DNA of 64,000 nt from Thiemannella venezuelensis (lineage in GTDB: Bacteria; Actinomycetota; Actinomycetes; Streptosporangiales; Streptosporangiaceae). The stretch lies in assembly GCF_014203605.1 (NCBI RefSeq), contig NZ_JACHJJ010000003.1, positions 124,001 to 188,000 of the forward strand, in the 5' to 3' direction. Below the pieces are notes generated by a model. That model was not told the DNA's origin. It made no database searches and saw nothing but the letters and a program-made list of their open reading frames with translations. Positions 43,352-51,187 of the stretch are shown piece after piece (within the stretch, counting starts at the first letter, position 1; the number at the start of each line of letters is the position of its first letter). The position numbers were made by a program, and so were the translations under genes.

Positions 43352-43530
43352 TCGGGGATCCAGAGCCGGCCCCGTGGAAGACACGGCGCTCAGGTGACGC
43401 GGTGTACCTTGACGCCATCACCCAGAAGAGGGGCCATACCACTGCATTTCAGGTTTTCGAACCGTCATCCAGCCCGAAAGAGGTTCTGGGTATGTCTAGA
43501 ACCCGATATTCGGTCGCATCGTAACGATAT

Positions 43531-43547
43531 AGTCACTTAACGTGACT
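43531..43547. promoter_or_regulatory. Palindrome AGTCAC-TTAAC-GTGACT on the toxin promoter and start codon
   Basis: Perfect 6-bp arms with a 5-base centre. It differs from the palindrome at 1799-1815 only in the last two centre bases. It overlaps a TATAGT -10-like hexamer (43528-43533) and contains the GTG start at 43542, so binding would block transcription of a leaderless message. Confidence 0.62.
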
Positions 43548-44012
43548 CCCCTGCCGCCGCGTACCCGCCCACATCGTGACGACCCTCACGATGTCACTTT
43601 CTTCCACAGGCACTCCGACGACGACCCCACCGGAGCGATCCCCGCCAGGCAGTTCCTCGCCGCATGCCCCACCGGCGTGCGCGCCAAGTCCACCGCGGTT
43701 CTGGTGGCCGTCGCGACGGCGCCGCCATCACGTTTTTCCGGGGGCGGCTACTGGGAGGCCATGCACGGCGACGTGTCGGGTTACTTCGAAGTTCGCCTCG
43801 ACGGGCCCAAGCCCGCAGGAGGGAAGGGCCGTCATCATTACCGCCTGTACTGCCTGCTGGACTACGAGGCAAAAGAGACGGACAGGCCGCTCCTCGTCGT
43901 GATCACCGGGCTCGACAAGCCTTACCGCACAGCCCTGTCTCCCGCCGACTATGCCGCGGTGCGCCGCCTCGGCGAGGAATACCTATCCCGCAACCCACGC
44001 TCGATCGCTTGA
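43542..44012 (+). CDS. HigB/RelE-type toxin (phage Gp49-like)
   Basis: 156 residues from the GTG at 43542 (possibly leaderless). Core segment HDVTFFHRHSDDDPTGAIPA, then WEAMHGDVSGYFEVRLDGPK, HHYRLYCLLDYEAKE, a strand PLLVVITGLDKPYRTALSP and a helix VRRLGEEYLSRNPRS. This is the type II toxin fold of RelE/HigB mRNA interferases in its actinobacterial Gp49-like form; the basic/aromatic residues RLDGP.....RHHYRLY would be the RNA-contact strands. The antitoxin-like HTH gene lies convergently 6 bases away, instead of in the same operon. Activity not proven. Confidence 0.78.
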   Translation: MTPLPPRTRPHRDDPHDVTFFHRHSDDDPTGAIPARQFLAACPTGVRAKSTAVLVAVATAPPSRFSGGGYWEAMHGDVSGYFEVRLDGPKPAGGKGRHHYRLYCLLDYEAKETDRPLLVVITGLDKPYRTALSPADYAAVRRLGEEYLSRNPRSIA

Positions 44013-44018
44013 GTCTCA

Positions 44019-44426
44019 CTATGCCGGTATCGACGTCCAGCGTCGGCCACCGCGCATCTCGGCGACCCGGCGGATCCCCTGCTCCGCCGTACAACCCGAG
44101 CGGAGAGGCTCGGTGACAGCCTGCCGATCCGCCTCCGCCAGCGGCTCCATCGAGATGCGCAGCCCCAGCGCGGCGGCCAGCACCGCGAGCGTACCGAGAG
44201 TCGGGTTGGCATTGCCCGAGGAGAACAGCCTCCGCACGGTCGCCGGCTCGGCCCCGATCGCCCGGGCCAGGTCGGCCTTGGACAGCCCGGCCGACACCCG
44301 GGCCTCCTCAAGCGCATTGACGATCTCGTCAATCGCCGTGATCTTGACCGTCTCGGCGACGTACTCGCGCAGGAACTCCGGATCCTCCAGATCCCGCTGC
44401 AGGTCCTCCCAGAAGAGACCGGACAT
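44019..44426 (-). CDS. XRE-family HTH antitoxin (HigA-like)
   Basis: 135 residues from the ATG at 44426 with GTGGGGGGTGGGATCG before it; an earlier frame start at 44465 lacks a ribosome site. N-terminal LFWEDLQRDLEDPEFLREYV contacts the toxin in relatives. The HTH is ARVSAGLSKADLARAIGAEP plus ATVRRLFSSGNANPTLGTL. Its C-terminus is about 50 residues longer than many HigA proteins. Convergent to the toxin, stop to stop 6 bases apart, so the two messages overlap at the 3' ends. Cognate pairing is likely from the families and distance; it may bind the palindrome at 43531-43547. Confidence 0.78.
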   Translation of the reverse strand: MSGLFWEDLQRDLEDPEFLREYVAETVKITAIDEIVNALEEARVSAGLSKADLARAIGAEPATVRRLFSSGNANPTLGTLAVLAAALGLRISMEPLAEADRQAVTEPLRSGCTAEQGIRRVAEMRGGRRWTSIPA

Positions 44427-44600
44427 CGATCCCACCCCCCACTCGACGTAACATATATGATACACACTTTCCTCTTCTGAACAGCGGCCTCCTCGCTGCC
44501 GTCCACCGCTCCACGGCCCCGACCAGAACGCCCCCTGAGCCTCGGACGGAAGATGCCACCGAGGAGAGACCCCGAAGATGCGGCCTGCCCAGCTGCGGCT

Positions 44601-44667
44601 AGTGAGCTGGTCCGGAGATCCTGTCGAGGATCTCCGGACCAGCGCTCCAACTCAGGACCAGCTCACT
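44601..44667. terminator. Compound nested palindrome after the SRPBCC gene
   Basis: Outer arms AGTGAGCTGGTCC (44601-44613) and GGACCAGCTCACT (44655-44667). Inner perfect hairpin CTGGTCCGGAGATCC (44607-44621) with its complement at 44628-44642 around TGTCGA. The two structures compete. The SRPBCC stop codon lies in the outer right arm. Strong bidirectional terminator; part of it recurs at 46372-46389. Confidence 0.7.
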
Positions 44668-45064
44668 GGACCAGACGGGTCGCGCACCGCAGGCGCCGTC
44701 CCGTCCGCACGAGGCTCTCGGCGAACCCCTGCCGTGTACGGCCGGCGAAGCCGATGAAGAAGCGGTTGGCCAGCAGTACACCCCACCGCGTCCCCTGCGC
44801 GACGTTGAAGACCCGGTGCACGAGCAGCGCGCCCTCAGAGTGCGGTTCGACGCTCCACTCACCCCGGTACCACCAGCCACCCTGGAAGGAGATGGTATGG
44901 CCGGCGACCTCCACGGCGGAGGTATGACCGGGCAGATCCTCGACGGTGAACCGGCCGGTGCGCCGCCCGTCGGGCAGCAGCGCCCCGGCCAGGTCGTCGA
45001 AGACCGCGGCGGGCGGTGCCTCGACGATCCCGGCGACCTCGGTGATCAGTTTCTTCCCGCTCAC
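44663..45064 (-). CDS. SRPBCC/polyketide-cyclase-like small protein
   Basis: 133 residues. The GTG start overlaps the stop of the upstream SnoaL gene (GTGA at 45061-45064). N-terminal KLITEVAGIVEAPPAAVFDD is the typical first strand and helix of the SRPBCC lipid/small-molecule binding fold; the middle GGWWYRGEWSVEP and C-terminal NVAQGTRWGVLLANRFFIGFAGR form the long helix side. No catalytic residues are identifiable. It probably binds a hydrophobic ligand, working with the coupled SnoaL-like protein. The last codons form one arm of a compound hairpin. Confidence 0.7.
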   Translation of the reverse strand: MSGKKLITEVAGIVEAPPAAVFDDLAGALLPDGRRTGRFTVEDLPGHTSAVEVAGHTISFQGGWWYRGEWSVEPHSEGALLVHRVFNVAQGTRWGVLLANRFFIGFAGRTRQGFAESLVRTGRRLRCATRLVQ

Positions 45065-45462
45065 CGCGCCGCCCCGGTGCCGGGGAGGGACGTCCTGGTG
45101 TTCTGGAAGGAGGCGAACCGCCAGCCCTCGGGTGTGCCGACTGCGGTGAAGGAGACGATCGAGGCACGATGCTCGCCTGCCAGCTCGGTGCCTCCTGCCG
45201 AGACCACCAGGACCGCCCCGTCGGCCAGCGGCTTGACCTTGGCCCGGCCGTCCGGGGCGGACATGGTGGAGCCTTTGAGCAGGCCGTCGAAGAGCCGGCG
45301 GTGCGAGGACTCGATGGCCGCCCGCCCCTCGCTGTGCATGCCGTTGAAGGTGATGTAGTCGGCGTCCTCGGTGAAGAGGGCGGCGTAGGCGGTGGCGTCG
45401 CCCGCGTTCCACGCCTCGGCGAGGCGGGTGAGCAGGCCGGTGATCTCCGTGTGCACGGACAT
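45061..45462 (-). CDS. SnoaL-like (SgcJ/EcaC-type, NTF2 fold) protein
   Basis: 133 residues from the ATG at 45462 (MSVHTEITGLL); a longer frame exists but begins inside the terminator of the upstream PadR gene. ITGLLTRLAEAWNAGDATAY, then ALFTEDADYITFNGMHSEGRAAI is the signature of the DUF4440/SgcJ branch of the NTF2-like fold. In this branch members bind or modify small molecules; none of the catalytic acids can be proved here. Coupled by a 4-base overlap with the SRPBCC gene and preceded by a PadR regulator gene on the same strand. Confidence 0.8.
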   Translation of the reverse strand: MSVHTEITGLLTRLAEAWNAGDATAYAALFTEDADYITFNGMHSEGRAAIESSHRRLFDGLLKGSTMSAPDGRAKVKPLADGAVLVVSAGGTELAGEHRASIVSFTAVGTPEGWRFASFQNTRTSLPGTGAAR

Positions 45463-45539
45463 GGCGCGATTCCTTCTGGTCGGGGCGCCTATCCTGGGGA
45501 TTGCAGGTCCAGACAGGGCAGGCGCCTTGTTCGGATGTC

Positions 45540-45573
45540 CGGCTGCCGGGGTGTTGGCGCACCCCGGCAGCCG
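45540..45573. terminator. Hairpin terminator after the PadR gene
   Basis: CGGCTGCCGGGGTG (45540-45553) pairs perfectly with CACCCCGGCAGCCG (45560-45573), loop TTGGCG. It lies 5 bases beyond the PadR stop and 77 bases before the SnoaL start. Confidence 0.75.
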
Positions 45574-45578
45574 CTTTC

Positions 45579-46181
45579 TCATGGTTCGCCGAGCACCTGC
45601 GAGAGCAGGTCCTGTCTGACGGTGCCCGGCCAGTCGAGCTCTCCCGATTCCAGGCGGGCGATGATGCGCCGGACCCAGGCCAGTTCGGTCCCCTTCATCG
45701 CACGCTCGTAGTCGACCTCGATCATCAGGACGTCAGGCAGGCCGCCGTCCTCCAGGGCGCGCAGGTGAGCGTCCATCCCGGCCAGCAGTCCTTCGAGCGT
45801 CGCAGCTCTGGTGCGCAGGGCTCGCAGCGCTTCGGGCACCGGCAGGGCACCGATGAGGGAGATGGCCGCGGTGAACGTCCGGCGGTCGGGGACGGGATTC
45901 TCAAGGAGAGCGCGGAGTCTGGTCGACAGTTCCCCGCGACCCTCTTCGGTGATCTCGTAGACCGTGCGCTCCGGCCGGCGGCCCTGTCTGCCGGTCTCGA
46001 CCGGCACGATCAGCTCCTCGCCTGCGAGCTTCTCGACCGCGTGGTAGAGGCTCCTGGGTAACCCCGTCACGTAGTCCTTGTGCGTATCGACGATGAAGCG
46101 GTGGAGTTCGTAGGGATGGCTGGCGCGCACCGAGAGCATGGCCAGCACGGTGAGGCCGACCAGATCGGGACGTCGCGCCAT
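45579..46181 (-). CDS. PadR-family transcriptional regulator
   Basis: 200 residues. N-terminal winged helix: DLVGLTVLAMLSVRASHPYE (helix 1-2), GLPRSLYHAVEKLAGEELIV (recognition helix), RRPERTVYEITEEGRGEL (wing). The C-terminal half (VPEALRALRTRAATLEGLLA) is the long dimerisation helix of the Vir_act_alpha_C type. The ATG is preceded by GAAAGG. A 31-bp palindrome lies 11 bases upstream of the start, so it probably represses itself, as is normal for PadR proteins. The SnoaL/SRPBCC pair downstream may also be controlled by it. Confidence 0.9.
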   Translation of the reverse strand: MARRPDLVGLTVLAMLSVRASHPYELHRFIVDTHKDYVTGLPRSLYHAVEKLAGEELIVPVETGRQGRRPERTVYEITEEGRGELSTRLRALLENPVPDRRTFTAAISLIGALPVPEALRALRTRAATLEGLLAGMDAHLRALEDGGLPDVLMIEVDYERAMKGTELAWVRRIIARLESGELDWPGTVRQDLLSQVLGEP

Positions 46182-46191
46182 CGTGATACCT

Positions 46192-46222
46192 TTCGCTATA
46201 TTGCATTTTGCACTATAGCGAA
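46192..46222. promoter_or_regulatory. PadR operator candidate (31-bp inverted repeat)
   Basis: TTCGCTATA (46192-46200) and TATAGCGAA (46214-46222) are perfect arms around 13 bases that include TGCA-TTT-TGCA. Located in the promoter of the PadR gene; the arms contain TATA elements, so binding would occlude RNA polymerase. Confidence 0.75.
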
Positions 46223-46371
46223 CTTTGGGACCGACCGTCAGGCCGGCCCGAACCAGGTGCCCGGAGCCCGGTGCGGGCCGCCTCCCTCCCGTCGGCCACC
46301 GGCTCGCCGCCGACGATCCGGCAGGCGAACACCGTCGTCACGTAGTCCGGCCTCGCGGTCCTTGCGATCTG

Positions 46372-46399
46372 CGACAGGATCTCCGGACCGGCTCACTGG
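46372..46399. repeat. Partial copy of the compound palindrome of 44601-44667
   Basis: CGACAGGATCTCCGGACC (46372-46389) equals the complement of 44609-44626. It continues as GGCTCACTGG, close to the outer arm at 44655-44669. The stop codon of the following minus-strand gene (46393-46395) lies within, as in the first copy. A dispersed 3'-end repeat. Confidence 0.6.
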
Positions 46400-47232
46400 C
46401 CGCGGTCGGACATGAGGGCGTTGAGCTCGCCGAACGTCAGCTCTCCGGACAGGGCCCCGTAGGTGCCGGCGCCGTACAGCTCCCGGGCGGCCTGCCGGGC
46501 GACGGCGTAGGCGGCCACCGCGACGGAGGAGCCCGTGCTGACCCGGGCGACACCGAGGGCGGCCAGCTCCCCGACGGCCGGGGCGCCCGGCCCGGCCAGG
46601 ATGTTCAGCGGCGCGCCCACCCCCTGGACCAGCGCCTCCACCGTCCCGGGGTCGGTGACGAAAGGCACGAAGATGCCGCTGGCCCCGGCGGCGAGGTAGG
46701 CGGCGGCCCGGTCCAGAGCCGCCCGGAGCCGGGTCTCCGGGTCGCCGCCCGGGTGCCCGTAGACGTCCACCCGGGCGTTGATGTAGAGCGGGATCCCCGC
46801 CGCGTCGGCGGCCGCGCGGGCCGCGGCGAGCCGGGCGGCCTGCTCCTCCACCGGCCGCAGCCCCCGGGACGCGCCGCGGACCGTGTCCTCGATGTTCACG
46901 CCCACCGCGCCCGCCTCCAGCACGCCCCGGACGGTGTCGGCGACGTCCTCGGGCTTCTCCCCGAAGCCGCTCTCGATGTCGGCGGTGACGGGGACGTCCA
47001 CGGCGGCGGCGACCCCGGCCACGAGGCCGAGCGCCCGGTCCCGGTCGAGCCGGTCTCCGTCGGGCGCGCCGAGGCTCCACGCCACCCCGGCGCTGGTGGT
47101 CGCGACCGCCTTCGCGCCCGCCTCCTCCACCAGCAGCGCGCTGGCGACGTCCCACGCGTTGGCGAGGACCAGCGGCTCGCCGCCCGTGTGCAGCGAACCG
47201 AACAGAACCGCCTTGTCATGAAGAGTCGTCAT
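46393..47232 (-). CDS. Isocitrate lyase/PEP phosphonomutase superfamily enzyme
   Basis: 279 residues from the ATG at 47232 (MTTLHDKAVLFGSLHTGG). TIM-barrel enzyme of the family with carboxyphosphonoenolpyruvate mutase, methylisocitrate lyase-like and oxaloacetate decarboxylase-like members. VLANAWDVASALLVEEAG, then PVTADIESGFG (metal-binding Asp and Glu) and VNIED. It lacks the KKCGH loop of true isocitrate lyases, so C-C bond lyase activity of that type is unlikely. The sequence does not decide between mutase, lyase and decarboxylase. Stands alone; its 3' end lies in a dispersed repeat. Confidence 0.83.
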   Translation of the reverse strand: MTTLHDKAVLFGSLHTGGEPLVLANAWDVASALLVEEAGAKAVATTSAGVAWSLGAPDGDRLDRDRALGLVAGVAAAVDVPVTADIESGFGEKPEDVADTVRGVLEAGAVGVNIEDTVRGASRGLRPVEEQAARLAAARAAADAAGIPLYINARVDVYGHPGGDPETRLRAALDRAAAYLAAGASGIFVPFVTDPGTVEALVQGVGAPLNILAGPGAPAVGELAALGVARVSTGSSVAVAAYAVARQAARELYGAGTYGALSGELTFGELNALMSDRGQ

Positions 47233-47386
47233 ATCGATCAGTAAATCAGCACACGCCGTACGAGGAGCAGCGGTTTTCGGACACAACCGGCCTAGTGACG
47301 TCCAGCGTCCCCGGGCGGTCGCCTTCTCGAGCATCCGGCGTTCCGAGAGGCCGTCACGCGAGGCGGGGCCCTCTTATAGTGGGGAT

Positions 47387-47935
47387 ATGTCCGCCACTCA
47401 AGCCGAGGTGACGATCGAGGACTTCGAGGTTCTCGACCGTGCGGCTCCCGAGCATCTCCGCGTGGAGCTGATCAACGGAAGAATCATCGTGACTCCCCCC
47501 GCAGGCGGCGACCACGACGAGGACGTCACCGAGATCGACGCCCAGGTTCGGGCGCACTATCCAGACCTCCGCACTCAAGGCGCCCGCGGTCTGGTCATCC
47601 CCGCCTACCGTGCCGGTCGCGCTATCCCCGACGGCACCGTGGCGCCCAGGGGAAACTTCCGGGGGCAGCCGGAGTGGGCGGATCCCGCCGGAGTCGTGAT
47701 GCTGGTCGAGGTCACCTCCAGCGAGCCGGAGGTCGACCGGGTGGAGAAGCTGAAGGCCTACGCCGAGGCCGCCATCCCCATCTACCTCCTTGTCGACCGC
47801 GAGTTCCGCGAGGTCTCCGTGCACTGGGAGCCCGAGAACGGTCACTACACCCATACCGCCAAGACCGAGTTCGGCAAGCCCCTCGACCTGCCCGCGCCGC
47901 TCTCCTTCGCCCTCGACACCAGCGTGCTGGAGTAA
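47387..47935 (+). CDS. Uma2-family (DUF820) restriction-endonuclease-fold protein
   Basis: 182 residues. PD-(D/E)XK fold typical of Uma2: HLRVELINGRIIVTPPAGGD near the N-terminus, IPDGTVAPRGNF (active-site Asp), VVMLVEVTSSEPEVDRVEKL (Glu-x-x; Lys usually follows, here Ser-Ser) and KAYAEAAIPIYLLVDREFRE. These are numerous in actinomycetes and cyanobacteria, and most are uncharacterised. A TATAGT hexamer lies 12 bases before the ATG, so the message is probably leaderless. No partner gene. Nuclease activity is inferred from the fold only. Confidence 0.85.
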   Translation: MSATQAEVTIEDFEVLDRAAPEHLRVELINGRIIVTPPAGGDHDEDVTEIDAQVRAHYPDLRTQGARGLVIPAYRAGRAIPDGTVAPRGNFRGQPEWADPAGVVMLVEVTSSEPEVDRVEKLKAYAEAAIPIYLLVDREFREVSVHWEPENGHYTHTAKTEFGKPLDLPAPLSFALDTSVLE

Positions 47936-48055
47936 CGGCGCAGCCGTACCGGCGGGAGAGGGCCCGCAGCAACGCCGAAGGGGCGGCCGGGCGGCCAAGG
48001 TGCCGCTCGACCGCCCCTTCGGCGATCTGTCCCGCGCGTTTCGAACACGGGACGG

Positions 48056-48440
48056 GGGTGGAGGTGGCGGGAATCGAACCCGCGTCCTTCAACTCCAAGA
48101 CAGGGCTTCTCCGGGTGCAGCCTGCTGTGTTTTTCTCAGCCCCGGCGTTCACGCAGGCAAGACGCCGACGGGCTCAGCCACTGTTGGATTTCCCGCTCGA
48201 CCCCGTGGCCGGGTCTCGCGGTTGAGCCTCCTAGCGATGCCGGATCCGGGCCGGAGGCGCTCCCGGGCCGGCAGAGGTTTCTCGCTGCTTAGGCGGCGAG
48301 GGCCAGGTTGCCCTGGCTGACCTCGGAGTGCGTCTTATTGGCACTTATTGGTCGCGGTCACAGTGTTAACGAGGTTATGTCCGCAGTCCTCGACCCGCTT
48401 CTCCTGACTTGCAAAGCCAAAGTCGAAACCAGTCACCCCC
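48056..48440 (-). ncRNA. ssrA: Transfer-messenger RNA (tmRNA)
   Basis: 385 nt. The 5' end GGGGGUGACUGGUUUCGAC (from 48440) pairs with CACCUCC at the 3' end (48060-48066). The T-arm GGGUUCGAUUCCC (near 48070-48085) and the TTTCGAC segment are universal. The resume codon is GCC at 48340-48342 and the tag reads ANKTHSEVSQGNLALAA, with a TAA stop at 48289-48291. CCA is not encoded (CCC instead), as usual in actinomycetes. It rescues stalled ribosomes with SmpB, encoded 2.3 kb upstream on the same strand. Confidence 0.96.
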
Positions 48441-48580
48441 CTGTTGAGTTGTCAACCCGCCCCCCGCGAGGAGGACCGGCGATCCGAAGATACCGGTTAC
48501 AACGGCTCCGGCGCCAACTCCATTCCCGCGGAGAGGTCCAGGAGGCAAAGAATCCGGCAACGGACCGGAACATGCCGAAA

Positions 48581-48616
48581 CCCCGGGGACGCGGCGTGTC
48601 GCACGCGTCCCCGGGG
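48581..48616. terminator. Hairpin terminator between the PBP-like gene and ssrA
   Basis: CCCCGGGGACGCG (48581-48593) and CGCGTCCCCGGGG (48604-48616), perfect 13-bp stem, 10-base loop that itself contains CGTG-TCG-CACG. It lies in the 368-base gap between ssrA and the upstream gene; the rest of the gap shows no gene, though the ssrA promoter must be there. Confidence 0.75.
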
Positions 48617-48808
48617 CCGACCGGCAGGGTCGAGCCGGTCCGGACGGCAGGGCCTCCCCCGAGATGAAGCCCTGATCTCATCACGGCGACTGAGTCCGCA
48701 ACCCCCCGAGCGGTGCTCAGTCACTTGGAAAGACGCAGAAGAGGCGCCGCATGGTTGCTCCGGGTGATGAGAATTTTTCACAGCGTCACCTCGGGGTCGC
48801 GTCCCCGA

Positions 48809-50701
48809 TCAGACCCCGGCCCGCAGGTTCTGGAAGAACCGGCCCGCGACGGCCGCTCCGGCGCCCGGATCGCTGCCCTCCACGAGCACGGCCACCGCCA
48901 CGTCCCCCTGCCAGCCCACGAACCAGGAGAGCTGCTTGCCCTCCCGCGACACGGCGGCGGTGATTCCGTGCACCGGATCACCCGGGGCCGCCGCGGCCCG
49001 GGCGGAGCCGGAGGTCACGCCGGTCCGCATGAGGGAGCGCAGGGTGGTGACGGTCTTCTCGTCGAGCGTGACCGGGGGGACCGGTTTGCTCGGCTGCTCG
49101 GCCTCGGCCGACAGGTCCGGGGTCTTCGGATCGATGACCAGGACCGGCGGGCGCCAGGTGCCGGAGGAGACCGCCCCGGCGACCAGCGCCATGGACAGCG
49201 GGCTGACCGAGACGTTCTGCCCGGCGATCGCCCGTGCGGTGGCCGCGTCGTTGTTCAGCGGCTGCATCGAGCCGCTGAAGGACTTCAGCGGCAGCGTCCA
49301 CGGCGCCCCGATGCCGAACTTCTCCGCGCCGGCGCTCAGCTCGGCCGGACCGACCAGGCGGGCCAGGGAGGCCAGCGCGGTCACGCAGGCACTGGCGAAG
49401 TTGCCCCGGAGGGTCGGCTCGCTCCCCGCCGGCGGCCCCACCTGGCGGAAGCGGGACCCGCCGACGGTCCGGTCGGCCGGGCAGGCGATCTTCTGCTTGA
49501 GATCCACCTGGGCCTTGAGCAGCCCCTCGACCGCCATGATCGAGAAGGTGGTCCCCGCGGGGAACTTCCCGGCGAGCACGTCCGTCTCCTGGTGGTACTC
49601 CCTGGTGCTGCTCACGGCCCGCACCTCACCGGTCGAGCCCTGGACCGCGACCAGCATGCCGCGCGCGCCCGTGGCCAGCGCGGAGTCGGCGGCCTGCTGG
49701 ACGCGCCGGTCGAGCGTGGTGCGCACCGGCGCGGCCGTACGGCCCGGCCGCCACTTGGCGAGCTCCGCCGCCGTCTCCAGCGTCTTGAGGTCCACGGTGA
49801 CCACGCTGGTCTCGGTCGAACCGGTCAGGTACTCCTGGTAGGCCTTCTGCAGGCCGTCCCTGCCGAACGTGTCCCCGGCCCGCTGCGGGCCGCCGAGCAG
49901 CAGCTCGATCTCCGGCGTGACCGCGGTGACCGTGCCGACGATCTGCTTGGGCGAGGCGGGCGCGACCGGCTGCTCGCGGATCGAGAACTGGATGCCCTCG
50001 ATGGCCTCCAGCTCCGGGCGGAGCTGGGCGAACCGGGTCCGGCCGAAGGTGATCAGCGGCACCTGCATGTTGGGCACGGCCGACATGATCCGGCTCAGCA
50101 GCCGGTCCTTCGGGAAGCCCGTCACCTTGGACAGCTGCTCGCAGACCTTCTCCGGGTCGTTCAGCCTGGCCGGGATGACGCTGGCCACGTGCAGGTTGGC
50201 GAGCTCCTGCAGCGGGTCGCGGTCCTGCGCCTCGATCGGGTAGCGGTCCTCGGGTTCGACCTTCACCGCGAAACGCTGGCCCTCGCGCAGTTCGGGGTGG
50301 AGCACGCCGGGCGACCAGCGCACCTTCCACTCCCCGTCCACCAGGTGGAGCGGGAGCCTGCCGTCGTACTCCCACAGGGGGTTGTTCTCCCCGAGGTCGA
50401 CCTCGGCGGCGAAGTCGGCCTGCGCCTGCTCCCCCGTACGGCGGATCCCCTTGAGCGCGAACCGGAACGAGGCCGCGTCGAGGTGGACCTTGGCGTCCTC
50501 CAGGGACTGGCGCACCTTCTGCGCGTCGCCGTCGGTGCGCCGGGCCGCCATGGTGTAGTCACCGGTCTGCCAGCCCACCAGGAAGTCGCGGACCGCCTCG
50601 TGCGCCGAGGGCTCCTCGAAGCACGCCGACAGCATGGGGGCCGTCGCCACCAGCGTGAGCGCCGCCGCGGCGGCGCGGCGAGCCCTCCCCGTCACGGTCA
50701 C
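48809..50701 (-). CDS. Penicillin-binding-protein-like lipoprotein lacking all three catalytic motifs
   Basis: 630 residues. Lipobox MLSAC (C27). MecA_N/NTF2-like N-terminal domain (about 30-140), a dimerisation-like region, then a transpeptidase fold (about 325-625). The usual SxxK is replaced: PAGTTFSIM has T384 and S387 where PGSTFK is expected. SxN is ACV (438-440). KTG is HGI (578-580, HGITAAV). The fold otherwise remains ([38 protein letters not shown]). It should not bind beta-lactams or cross-link. The GTG start overlaps the smpB stop (GTGA at 50698-50701). A regulatory or scaffold role is inference. Confidence 0.85.
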   Translation of the reverse strand: MTVTGRARRAAAAALTLVATAPMLSACFEEPSAHEAVRDFLVGWQTGDYTMAARRTDGDAQKVRQSLEDAKVHLDAASFRFALKGIRRTGEQAQADFAAEVDLGENNPLWEYDGRLPLHLVDGEWKVRWSPGVLHPELREGQRFAVKVEPEDRYPIEAQDRDPLQELANLHVASVIPARLNDPEKVCEQLSKVTGFPKDRLLSRIMSAVPNMQVPLITFGRTRFAQLRPELEAIEGIQFSIREQPVAPASPKQIVGTVTAVTPEIELLLGGPQRAGDTFGRDGLQKAYQEYLTGSTETSVVTVDLKTLETAAELAKWRPGRTAAPVRTTLDRRVQQAADSALATGARGMLVAVQGSTGEVRAVSSTREYHQETDVLAGKFPAGTTFSIMAVEGLLKAQVDLKQKIACPADRTVGGSRFRQVGPPAGSEPTLRGNFASACVTALASLARLVGPAELSAGAEKFGIGAPWTLPLKSFSGSMQPLNNDAATARAIAGQNVSVSPLSMALVAGAVSSGTWRPPVLVIDPKTPDLSAEAEQPSKPVPPVTLDEKTVTTLRSLMRTGVTSGSARAAAAPGDPVHGITAAVSREGKQLSWFVGWQGDVAVAVLVEGSDPGAGAAVAGRFFQNLRAGV

Positions 50702-51165
50702 CTGTTCCGATGCCTGAGCTCGCGGGCCATCTCCCGCTTGGCCTGCTTCTCGGCCAGCGTCTGCCGCTTGTCCCAGTCCTTCTTCCCCTTGGCGAGGCCC
50801 AGTTCGACCTTGGCCTTGCCGTCCTTGAAGTAGAGCGAGAGCGGGACCAGGGTGAGGCCGCCCTCCTTGGTCTTGGCGACCAGCTTGTCGATCTCCTTAC
50901 GGTGCAGGAGCAGCTTGCGCGTGCGCCGCGCCGCGTGGTTGGTCCACGTCCCCATGGTGTACTCGGGGATGTGGATGTTGATCAACCACGCCTCGCCGTC
51001 CTTGACCGTGGCGTACCCGTCGACGAGCGAGGCGCGGCCCAGTCGCAGCGACTTGACCTCCGTGCCCTGCAGCACGAGGCCGGCCTCGTAGGTGTCCTCG
51101 ATGTGGTAGTCGTGCCGGGCACGCTTGTTCTGGGCGATGACCTTCCGCCCGGTCTCACGTGGCAT
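50698..51165 (-). CDS. smpB: SmpB, tmRNA-binding protein
   Basis: 155 residues. OB-fold protein that delivers tmRNA to stalled ribosomes. [20 protein letters not shown] at the start, then [19 protein letters not shown] and the long basic C-terminal helix [20 protein letters not shown], which fills the empty mRNA channel. Its stop overlaps the next gene by 4 bases. Order ftsE-ftsX-smpB then ssrA on one strand is a normal actinobacterial layout; the PBP-like gene lies between smpB and ssrA. Confidence 0.97.
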   Translation of the reverse strand: MPRETGRKVIAQNKRARHDYHIEDTYEAGLVLQGTEVKSLRLGRASLVDGYATVKDGEAWLINIHIPEYTMGTWTNHAARRTRKLLLHRKEIDKLVAKTKEGGLTLVPLSLYFKDGKAKVELGLAKGKKDWDKRQTLAEKQAKREMARELRHRNR

Positions 51166-51187
51166 GCTTCGAGCCTACCGGGACGCC

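Noticed and set aside
23400-48000. Search for CRISPR arrays or tRNA genes across the window
   Set aside because: I saw no regularly spaced direct repeats and no cloverleaf other than the tmRNA; none can be supported by eye.
48442-48462. TTGACA just upstream of ssrA as its -35 element
   Set aside because: It is too close to the mature 5' end to leave room for a -10 element; the true promoter is probably further upstream.
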